A stretch of 5,173 nt of DNA, taken from assembly GCA_021817625.1 (NCBI GenBank), contig JAKASY010000196.1:1-5173 (forward strand). Reading direction: 5' to 3'. Below, piece by piece: positions 1 to 4,389 of the stretch; the stretch's first letter is position 1; each line of letters starts with the position of its first letter. The notes beneath the pieces were generated by a model, which saw only the letters and a program-made list of their open reading frames with translations, searched no databases and was not told the origin of the DNA. Both the position numbers and the translations under genes were made by a program. This DNA is from Bacillota bacterium. GTDB lineage: Bacteria; Bacillota_E; JAJZYS01; JAILZS01.

Positions 1-186
1 GGCAAGGAGATCTGCGGGGTCTGCGTCCAGCTTTCCAGCGGAGGCCTTGATGCACGCTTCCCATATGGACGCCGCACTCACAAACACGGCCTCTGCTGAC
101 TCGATCTCCCGACGAGCGGCGGCGCCGAGGCGAGGTGCGTCGGCAAGACACCAGAGGTACACATGGGTGTCTAGGAGCAGGCGCAT
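1..186 (-). CDS. vapC: PIN-domain toxin VapC, N-terminal 62 residues (runs off the left edge)
   Basis: Toxin of a type II TA pair, expected to be a Mg2+-dependent endoribonuclease (VapC family, PIN fold) acting on RNA in the cytoplasm. What is seen: the protein opens MRLLLDTH, with the first PIN acidic residue at Asp6. It continues through LADAPRL to the VSAASIWE segment carrying the second acidic residue, Glu43, then IK and GKLD, the usual order in VapC toxins beginning MRLLLDTHxxLWxL. The remaining acidic residues would lie beyond the edge, so catalytic completeness cannot be judged. The ATG (186-184) shares one base with the upstream antitoxin stop (TGATG), so the two are translationally coupled. 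VapC proteins are usually about 125-140 residues, so about half is present. Assignment to the PIN family is firm; target specificity is unknown. Confidence 0.9.
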   Translation of the reverse strand, partial: MRLLLDTHVYLWCLADAPRLGAAARREIESAEAVFVSAASIWEACIKASAGKLDADPADLLA

Positions 187-422
187 CAGTCGCCCTCAAA
201 TGCCCGAAGGATCTCGTCCGGCAGAGGCGCGTCAAAGTCGTCCGCGATCGAGATCTTGCCGCGAAGGACACCGAAGGTGCGCCGACGTCGCGTCTCGCCA
301 ATCGGAACGAGACGCGCCACTGGCCTGCCCGCCTTGGCAATGGTGACCTCCGCGCCGGTGGAGACATACTCCAAGAGGCGCGACAAGTTGGTCTTGGCCT
401 CATGGATGTTCACCGAGCGCAT
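186..422 (-). CDS. vapB: Phd/VapB-family antitoxin
   Basis: Antitoxin of 78 residues paired with the PIN toxin that follows. It is expected to bind and inhibit VapC through its C-terminal part and to repress its own promoter through its N-terminal part. What is seen: the N-terminal Phd/YefM-like fold reads MRSVNIHEAKTNLSRLLE, then GAEVTIAKAGRPVARLVP, a textbook signature of this family. A basic linker follows (RRRR at about 47-50), then a C-terminal tail DDFDAPLPDEILRAFEG of the type that typically lies in the VapC active-site groove. The ATG at 422-420 has a good ribosome site (GGAGGTG on the minus strand, plus positions 427-433) five bases away. The stop TGA overlaps the toxin ATG. Length is normal. 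The antitoxin is Phd-like rather than AbrB-like, which is common in VapBC pairs. Confidence 0.92.
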   Translation of the reverse strand: MRSVNIHEAKTNLSRLLEYVSTGAEVTIAKAGRPVARLVPIGETRRRRTFGVLRGKISIADDFDAPLPDEILRAFEGD

Positions 423-436
423 GGCACACCTCCAAG

Positions 437-449
437 TAAACTTAGTTTA
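437..449. promoter_or_regulatory. Palindrome, candidate vapBC operator
   Basis: TAAACT-T-AGTTTA is a perfect 6-bp inverted repeat around one central base. It lies just upstream of the vapB ribosome site and is AT-rich in an otherwise GC-rich stretch. Its place and symmetry fit a site bound by the VapB(C) complex for autorepression, as is known for this family; binding here is inferred. A possible minus-strand -35 (TTGAAC) lies further upstream, but no convincing -10 at standard spacing is seen. Confidence 0.5.
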
Positions 450-593
450 GTTTGGTTCAACCGGAACCGCAAGTTCCGTAATTTCCCCGGGCTGGGGTAC
501 GGACGGTTGGCGCGCTCGGCAGGGTAGGGCGGCGACGGCATCAGGTACCACCTGCGACAGGGACAGCCCAGCGAAGCGAGTCTCTTCGCGAAG

Positions 594-620
594 GCGTGAC
601 GCGAGCTCGTCGCGTCACGC
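594..620. terminator. Strong GC-rich hairpin, possible terminator of yefM-yoeB
   Basis: GCGTGACGCGA at 594-604 is perfectly complementary to TCGCGTCACGC at 610-620, leaving a 5-base loop. It lies about 93 bases downstream of the yoeB stop and before the vapBC promoter region, where a terminator would insulate the two modules. No T-run follows on either strand, so it is not a classical intrinsic terminator. It could instead be a protein or Rho-related site. A perfect palindrome CTTCGCGAAG (584-593) abuts it, and GCGAAG (571-576) can also pair with CTTCGC (584-589). Confidence 0.4.
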
Positions 621-712
621 GTGCGCGGCTCTTGAGGGAGCAGACATGTGCGGCACGACGCCGTCCGAGGGCCGTCGACGTCACGAACTCAGTCCGTTGG
701 CGTCCACACGAG

Positions 713-973
713 TTAGTCGTCGTAATGGAACCGGCAGCTTGCAACGCGGATCTCCTGGTCGACGACCTTGTACACGAGGCGGTGCTCCTGGGTGATGCGG
801 CGCGACCAGTAGCCGTGCAGACCGTACCCGAGCGCTTCCGGCTTGCCTATGCCTTGATTGCCTGATCGCTGGATGTCCTGGATCAGAACGTTGATGCGAC
901 GCACGATCTTCCGATCCTGCTGCTGCCACCACAGGTGGTCGGCCCACGCGTCTTCGTCCCAGACGATCTTCAC
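713..973 (-). CDS. yoeB: YoeB-family mRNA interferase toxin
   Basis: Toxin of 86 residues. YoeB proteins (RelE superfamily) bind the ribosome and cut mRNA in the A site, stopping translation. What is seen: the sequence runs MKIVWDEDAW, then WWQQQDRKIVRRIN, GKPEAL, GYWSRRITQEHRLVYKV and ends CRFHYDD. Set against E. coli YoeB (from memory), the catalytic residues fall at the same numbers: Glu46, Arg65, His83 and Tyr84. The toxin therefore looks intact. The start is GTG (973-971), overlapping the antitoxin stop by four bases (GTGA), so translation is coupled; the stop is TAA. Length is typical of the family. The call is firm. Activity is inferred from conserved residues only. Confidence 0.96.
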   Translation of the reverse strand: MKIVWDEDAWADHLWWQQQDRKIVRRINVLIQDIQRSGNQGIGKPEALGYGLHGYWSRRITQEHRLVYKVVDQEIRVASCRFHYDD

Positions 974-1221
974 TCGACGAGATTGTGAGCGACTCCTTGA
1001 CCGCGCTCGAGCCGCTCGATCGAGTTGAGGAGTCGCCTAGCGTTCGCTGGGTTCCGCAGGAGATAGGCGGTCTCCTTGAGCGACTCGTAGTCGTCGAGCG
1101 CGACCATCACGACCGGGTCGTGGCCGGCTCGGGTGATGACGATCTCCTCCCGATCATCCACGACTGCGTTGAGGGTCTCGGCATACTTGGCCCTCGATTC
1201 CGTGTAACTCATCGTCCTCAC
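970..1221 (-). CDS. yefM: YefM-family antitoxin
   Basis: Antitoxin of 83 residues that should neutralise YoeB by wrapping its C-terminal tail around the toxin and, with it, repress the operon. What is seen: (M)RTMSYTESRAKYAETLNAVVDD, then EIVITR, VVMVALDDYESLKETAYLL and RNPANARRLLNSIERL, close to E. coli YefM along its whole length. I chose the GTG at 1221-1219 over the ATG three codons later. It gives the family's usual N-terminus MRTxSYxEAR and the same length as E. coli YefM, and GGAGGG (1228-1233, minus strand) sits six bases upstream of it. The frame stays open far upstream, but that part would cross the promoter and has no family similarity. The gene directly precedes yoeB with a 4-base overlap. 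Confidence 0.95.
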   Translation of the reverse strand: MRTMSYTESRAKYAETLNAVVDDREEIVITRAGHDPVVMVALDDYESLKETAYLLRNPANARRLLNSIERLERGQGVAHNLVE

Positions 1222-1236
1222 GTCAAGCCCTCCTAC

Positions 1237-1256
1237 ACGTACATGATATTGTACGT
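1237..1256. promoter_or_regulatory. YefM-type operator, 7-bp inverted repeat
   Basis: ACGTACA-N6-TGTACGT is a perfect inverted repeat with TGTAC cores. E. coli YefM is known to recognise palindromes built on a TGTACA core, so this is a close functional match. It overlaps the predicted -10 hexamer and ends just upstream of the yefM ribosome site, an ideal place for autorepression by YefM-YoeB. Confidence 0.75.
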
Positions 1257-1272
1257 CGCCGTCGCCGGTCAA
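1243..1272 (-). promoter_or_regulatory. Sigma-70-type promoter of yefM-yoeB
   Basis: Read on the minus strand: -35 TTGACC (plus 1267-1272), 18-base spacer, -10 TATCAT (plus 1243-1248), each one base from consensus. A start near 1236 would leave a leader of about 15 bases before the GTG. TACAAT, four bases upstream of TATCAT, is an alternative -10 but would leave only a 13-base spacer. Confidence 0.6.
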
Positions 1273-1898
1273 CCTGGCGGAGTTCTCATTGAATGCGCCA
1301 TCGACGACTGTGCCCACCGTCTGCGAGCGAGCCGTAGCGTCGGCACCCTCGCCACCGACGGCATGGCCCCTTAACGAGACCGCAGGCAACGGATGCCGGA
1401 AGACTCCGTATGGGCATGACCCCGTTAAGCAGAACACGTACGGTTGCCCGCGGTGAGGGCCGGCGGTGAAGGGGTGATCGATAGGACAAACGTGGAGGCT
1501 GTCTCCGGCCAGGCGCATGAGCCCGCGCACAGTCCCACAGGGCACGACCCTGGAGCCAGAAACGGCCGAGGTCGACCCCTCGCAGTATGCAAGACCGGAC
1601 GAAGGAATGTCAGCGCTCGACGCCGCCAGCCATGAGAGGGCGAGTCTTCAGCCTGCGGCGGCGATCCCTCCAAGGCCAGGGCAGGCAAGCGGCCGGGCCT
1701 GAAGCATCCCACCTCCATCGAGCGACACCTCAAAGGCGCCCGGTGTGCCCCAGCTTGCACGTATGAGGTCGACCCACGCCCGCCTTACGCCTGCTCGCAC
1801 GTGCCCCTGCGCTCTGCACGTTACCCTGCCAGACCGAAAGCCATGAAATCATGCGTCCGAGCGAGCCTGAGCAAGATTGTGCCGGAATCCGCAGAGAG
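1273..1898. other. Gene-free stretch between yefM promoter and tRNA remnant
   Basis: No reading frame here, on either strand, combines a ribosome site, a plausible start and a recognisable protein. The open frames are short, rich in Arg/Pro/Ala and look like chance openings in GC-rich DNA. Visible structure is limited to one imperfect direct repeat (1361-1379 and 1414-1433) and three GCACGT hexamers (1757, 1797, 1816) within about 140 bases of the tRNA remnant. If the remnant marks an element end, this is the element's terminal, largely non-coding part. A decayed gene cannot be excluded. Confidence 0.5.
1361..1433. repeat. Imperfect direct repeat, two copies
   Basis: GCATGGCCCCTTAACGAGA (1361-1379) and GCATGACCCCGTTAAGCAGA (1414-1433) share GCATG, CCCC, TTAA and AGA in the same order, 53 bases apart. 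The copies differ at a few positions and by one inserted base. Function unknown; possibly protein-binding sites or remnants of element ends. Confidence 0.35.
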
Positions 1899-1932
1899 GA
1901 GGTCACGGGTTCAAGTCCCGTCTTCAGCTCCA
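1899..1932 (+). tRNA. 3' fragment of a tRNA gene (probably tRNA-Thr), likely attachment-site scar
   Basis: The segment has the exact form of a tRNA 3' end: variable-loop bases AGGTC (1900-1904), a T arm with stem ACGGG/CCCGT (1905-1909 and 1917-1921) around the loop TTCAAGT, the acceptor half CTTCAGC (1922-1928), discriminator T (1929) and encoded CCA (1930-1932). Upstream, the bases that should form the anticodon arm (1883-1899) do not pair, there is no T33, and no GCTGAAG 5' acceptor half is present, so this is not a working tRNA. U73 with GAGGTC before the T arm resembles tRNA-Thr(GGU) of Gram-positive bacteria (recalled, moderate confidence). Integration into tRNA 3' ends leaves such a partial copy at the far end of the element, so the element is inferred to lie to the left. 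Confidence 0.8.
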
Positions 1933-1966
1933 GTCGTATCAAGGGCTTGCCGCCTCGGCATTGCTA

Positions 1967-2015
1967 GCGCCACCCGAAGTGTGCTCACTTTCGTGCTCAC
2001 CGGGTGGTGCTTTTT
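1967..2015 (+). terminator. Intrinsic terminator downstream of the tRNA remnant
   Basis: GCGCCACCCG (1967-1976) pairs with CGGGTGGTGC (2001-2010), ten pairs including one G-U, followed directly by TTTTT at 2011-2015. The 24-base loop holds a smaller hairpin, AAGTG (1977-1981) with CACTT (1986-1990), and two copies of GTGCTCAC (1981-1988 and 1993-2000). Its place 35 bases after the CCA suggests it was the original tRNA gene's terminator, retained on the chromosomal side of the junction. Confidence 0.6.
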
Positions 2016-2099
2016 CTTGTCCAAGGGCCCATCCGAGCAACGGGTCATGCCGCGTTCGCCGCCGAGGTGCGACGGAGCCGCTTTGCCTGCCTGCCGGCG

Positions 2100-2105
2100 T
2101 ATAAT
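2100..2105 (+). promoter_or_regulatory. -10 element (TATAAT) of the hicBA promoter
   Basis: A perfect TATAAT lies 28 bases upstream of the hicB GTG start. No good -35 is seen at 16-18 bases, so activity may rely on the strong -10 or an activator. The hexamer is embedded in GTAT-A-ATAC (2099-2107), a small palindrome that could take part in autoregulation. Confidence 0.5.
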
Positions 2106-2133
2106 ACCCTGATGTTACGAGGGGGCGAGACTC

Positions 2134-2379
2134 GTGCAAGCAGGCAGCCGCCGGTACCATGTGGTCCTCCATCGCGACGACGAGGAAGGCCTGTGGTGGC
2201 TCTCCGTGCCGGCGCTTCCTGGGTGCTTCACTCAGGCCAAGTCGGTGGACGAGGTTCTAGCACGGGCGAGCGAGGCCATCGCGGGCCACCTGGCCGCGTT
2301 GGAGGAGCTTGGCGAGGCCGCACCTGAAGAGGGATCGGTCATGGTCGGCGAAGTAGAAGTCCACTCCCACGCGGGATGA
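2134..2379 (+). CDS. hicB: HicB-family antitoxin (short, single-domain form)
   Basis: Antitoxin of 81 residues, expected to bind HicA and block its active site. What is seen: a partial RNase H-like HicB fold with YHVVLHRDDEEGLWWLSVP (8-26), the family hallmark LPGCFTQAKSVDEVLARASEAI (28-49), then a helix and a short acidic tail. The start is GTG at 2134, preceded by a purine-rich ribosome site (GAGGGGGCG, about 2119-2127). The protein ends soon after the HicB fold and has no C-terminal helix-turn-helix or ribbon-helix-helix domain, unlike the longer E. coli HicB (about 140 residues). Such short HicBs are common, but how the operon is repressed is then unclear. The gene precedes the toxin, the reverse of E. 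coli hicAB. The stop overlaps the hicA start by four bases (ATGA). Confidence 0.92.
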   Translation: MQAGSRRYHVVLHRDDEEGLWWLSVPALPGCFTQAKSVDEVLARASEAIAGHLAALEELGEAAPEEGSVMVGEVEVHSHAG

Positions 2380-2603
2380 GTCGACTGCCGCGTGTGACAG
2401 GGCGCCAGATGGTGGCAGCGTTGGGCAAGCTCGGCTTTGCCACGGTCAAGGTGACCGGAAGTCACGTGCATCTCAAGCGCACCGCCACACCGGGCCTTGT
2501 GACTGTGCCCGTGCACGCTGGGGAAACGCTGGCACCCGGGTTGGTGCGAAGCATTCTGCGGCAAGCGGGCGTATCCGATGAGGAGTTCGTGACTCTCTTG
2601 TAG
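2376..2603 (+). CDS. hicA: HicA-family mRNA interferase toxin
   Basis: Toxin of 75 residues with the double-stranded-RNA-binding-like fold of HicA, which cleaves mRNA independently of the ribosome. What is seen: MSRLPRVTGRQMVAALGKLGF (1-21), typical of the first helix region, then KVTGSHVHLKR with the conserved Gly-Ser-His, where His30 is the expected catalytic residue. Next comes TVPVHAGETLAPGLVRSILRQAGVSDEEF (43-71), the strand and C-terminal helix characteristic of the family. Length is slightly above the 55-70 residues of many HicAs. The ATG lies within the ATGA overlap with hicB and has no strong ribosome site of its own, so its translation should depend on hicB. No obvious terminator follows the TAG. 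Confidence 0.94.
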   Translation: MSRLPRVTGRQMVAALGKLGFATVKVTGSHVHLKRTATPGLVTVPVHAGETLAPGLVRSILRQAGVSDEEFVTLL

Positions 2604-3009
2604 TCGCGCCAAGCGTCTCGGAATTGCTGCGGTGACCGACAGGGCTGCCACGCGAAGGTCAATGGGAGGGCTCGGCGGGCACCGGGGGCCGCTGTGTTCA
2701 GGCTGTGCTCACCTGACCGTGTCAAGGCATCGCGCCGTGGCTTTCGGCATGATGGCCCCCGGCGCGTCGCCCGCTCTCAGCGTGCCTGGACGTTACTCCC
2801 TGTGCTCGGGCGTTCATGGGACCAGCTTCATCGTAAACGGGAGGTCAGCCCACGTCGCCGCCGCTCGATGCGGCCGTACGAGTACCACTCCTGCCGCGTG
2901 CGTGCGCTGCGACCGCCGCACTGGTCGGGGTGCTCGGGCACATTGGTGGTGACATGGATCAGCAGGCGTGTTATCTGTCCACAAAGTCCATGGCAGTGCC
3001 ACCCGCGGC
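2604..3009. other. Gene-free stretch between hicA and the secreted-protein terminator
   Basis: Several frames stay open on both strands (for example plus 2632-2952 and 2694-3074), but none has a convincing ribosome site, a recognisable domain or normal amino-acid composition; they are rich in Arg, Pro and Cys. hicA reads into this stretch from the left, and the minus-strand terminator closes it on the right. I see no tRNA, repeat array or clear promoter here. It may hold a decayed gene that I cannot identify. Confidence 0.45.
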
Positions 3010-3044
3010 AAAAGGACCCCGATCGCAGCCGCTGCGGTCGGGGT
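3010..3044 (-). terminator. Intrinsic terminator of the secreted-protein gene
   Basis: ACCCCGA (3016-3022) pairs with TCGGGGT (3038-3044), and CGCA (3024-3027) with TGCG (3033-3036), with one mismatch and a 5-base loop. Read on the minus strand the hairpin is followed by CC and TTTT (plus A-run 3010-3013). It lies about 52 bases past the stop codon at 3096. Confidence 0.7.
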
Positions 3045-3095
3045 TCGGCACCGCTTGCACGGCCTACGGCTTAGGAGCCTCCCCGGCCACCCGCC

Positions 3096-4310
3096 TCAGG
3101 ACCAGCGGAAGGTGGATAAGATCCGCCAGGCCAGGGCCGCGTCGTGCTGCGGCACAGTGATCGTCACCGTGAACGTGCCCTGTCCCGGCGGCACGCACGC
3201 CAGCTCGACCCGCAGGTACCGGCGTCCGGCTTCGCGGATCGTCTGCGACCAAGCCACGGTGTGGTCATCGAGCCACCGCAAGCGGCCGGCGTGTGGTACC
3301 ACGTCCACCGGCGTATCTGGCCCCTGGACGAAGCCGAGAATGTTCATCGAGGCGGGCGTGCTCGCGCCCGACAGCCACACCGTGATTCTCTCTCGCCCGT
3401 TCCCGGGAGCAACGACCTTGATTCCGTAGCAACTGCCGCAGGGCAGGTGATGCACGGCCCACGCCGCCGGCACGTCGATCACCGGCGGAAAGGTGGAGCG
3501 GAAGGCGACGACCCTGAAACCCGTAAGACGTGGAACCGGCCTAGGCTCAAGGCCAGAAACCGCCCGCCCGTTCACAATCAGGCCCTCATCGGACCAGTAG
3601 GCTCCGTGCTGGCCGACGCGGTAACGCCGCACGGTTTCAAGTCGCCCGTCGCGCACCCGCGCCACGATCTCGACGCCTGCGGCCGACGCTGCGGGAGACC
3701 CCATCCCCGCGGACCGGAACACGGCGACGAAGCCTCGACGCACCACCGGCACGCCCATTGACGTCGCGGACTTGGCTGGCACGTTCAACAGGGTGCGTAC
3801 GCCATCAGGGTGGCGGTAGCTCACGAGGAGCACGACAGCAGAGCCGTCCGGTAGGGTGCCGTCGATCACCGCCACGCCGTCACCGCCGTCCGCCAAGCTG
3901 GCGCGCGTCACGTCCGCCGGCAGGGTGATCAACCGCGTGGCGCCTTGGGCCGCGTTCCGCCCTGATCGCGTGCCCGCGCCCAGAGTCTCGTAAAGGAACC
4001 ATGGCGCTTTGCCGCTTCGCCCCAGCGGGAGCGGCGGCGCGAGCCAAAGGAGACGGTCAGGCAACTGGACCGCGCTCACGGAGGGGCCGCGGTTCAGCCA
4101 GGCGCCCGGTTCGCGGAGGTACCACCCGTCGCCGAACGGCACTGTGACGCAGTCCTGGCGCGACGCGGTGGCAATGTCCGGTAGGCGCATCGCCGAAGGG
4201 CACCGAGGGCCGGTCGGCGCCGCAGCGCCTACCGGCCCACCGACCGCGGACATCGGCAAAACCAATGCCAGTGCGGTGCATGCCACAGCCGCAAACCGCC
4301 ACGCCCGCAA
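3096..4310 (-). CDS. Exported protein of unknown function (Sec signal peptide)
   Basis: A 404-residue protein I do not recognise. I chose the TTG start at 4310-4308 because GGAGGTGA (minus strand) lies five bases before it. The GTG three codons upstream overlaps that ribosome site and earlier ATGs lack one. What is seen: an N-terminal export signal with RAWR, a hydrophobic core at about 6-28 and likely cleavage after the AAA at 29-31. The mature part is mostly beta-prone, with repeated Val/Arg strands and DG/NG turns at about 125-250. Cysteines are at 37, 54, 291, 294 and 372, including a CGSC motif at 291-294. The end is RILSTFRWS; an ILSTF-type tail recurs in many uncharacterised bacterial secreted and lipoproteins (recalled). 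There is no lipobox at the cleavage region. It probably acts outside the membrane, and the CGSC pair may form a disulfide or a redox/metal site (inference). Monocistronic, with its own terminator, divergent from the recombinase. Confidence 0.75.
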   Translation of the reverse strand: MRAWRFAAVACTALALVLPMSAVGGPVGAAAPTGPRCPSAMRLPDIATASRQDCVTVPFGDGWYLREPGAWLNRGPSVSAVQLPDRLLWLAPPLPLGRSGKAPWFLYETLGAGTRSGRNAAQGATRLITLPADVTRASLADGGDGVAVIDGTLPDGSAVVLLVSYRHPDGVRTLLNVPAKSATSMGVPVVRRGFVAVFRSAGMGSPAASAAGVEIVARVRDGRLETVRRYRVGQHGAYWSDEGLIVNGRAVSGLEPRPVPRLTGFRVVAFRSTFPPVIDVPAAWAVHHLPCGSCYGIKVVAPGNGRERITVWLSGASTPASMNILGFVQGPDTPVDVVPHAGRLRWLDDHTVAWSQTIREAGRRYLRVELACVPPGQGTFTVTITVPQHDAALAWRILSTFRWS

Positions 4311-4359
4311 GGTGTTCACCTCCCGAGTCCGGGCCCATAGGCCCACCCTCAAGGTGTTC
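4303..4359. repeat. Short direct repeat at the start of the secreted-protein gene
   Basis: On the minus strand, GAACACCTTG followed by GGG after one variable base occurs twice, 42 bases apart (plus 4308-4317 and 4350-4359). The downstream copy contains the proposed TTG start. It may be a local duplication or a pair of regulatory sites in the divergent intergenic region. Confidence 0.35.
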
Positions 4360-4389
4360 GCCGCGTGTGGCACGGGTCCACCCACTGCG

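Noticed and set aside
47..527. Plus-strand reading frames across the vapBC region
   Set aside because: They are antisense to well-supported vapB and vapC, with Arg/Ser/Pro-rich composition and no domain.
1222..1545. Long N-terminal extension of YefM
   Set aside because: It would read through the promoter and operator, has no family similarity, and the GTG at 1221 has an ideal ribosome site and the expected N-terminus.
1425..1760. Frames on both strands in the gene-free stretch
   Set aside because: No ribosome site, low-complexity Arg/Pro/Ala composition, no recognisable motif.
1840..1932. A complete functional tRNA
   Set aside because: The anticodon arm does not pair, T33 is missing, and no 5' acceptor or D arm is present; only the 3' part is real.
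1730..1942. Minus-strand reading frame with LKTGLEPVTSSL near its start
   Set aside because: This peptide is the antisense translation of the tRNA T arm and acceptor end at 1899-1932, a common false gene next to tRNA genes; the rest has no family similarity.
2632..3074. Two plus-strand frames after hicA as small hypothetical genes
   Set aside because: Overlapping each other, rich in Arg and Cys, no ribosome site or recognisable fold; kept only as an unexplained stretch.
4009..4389. Recombinase beginning at 4009
   Set aside because: The upstream part is antisense to the secreted-protein gene, including its signal peptide; the frame is open only by chance in GC-rich DNA.
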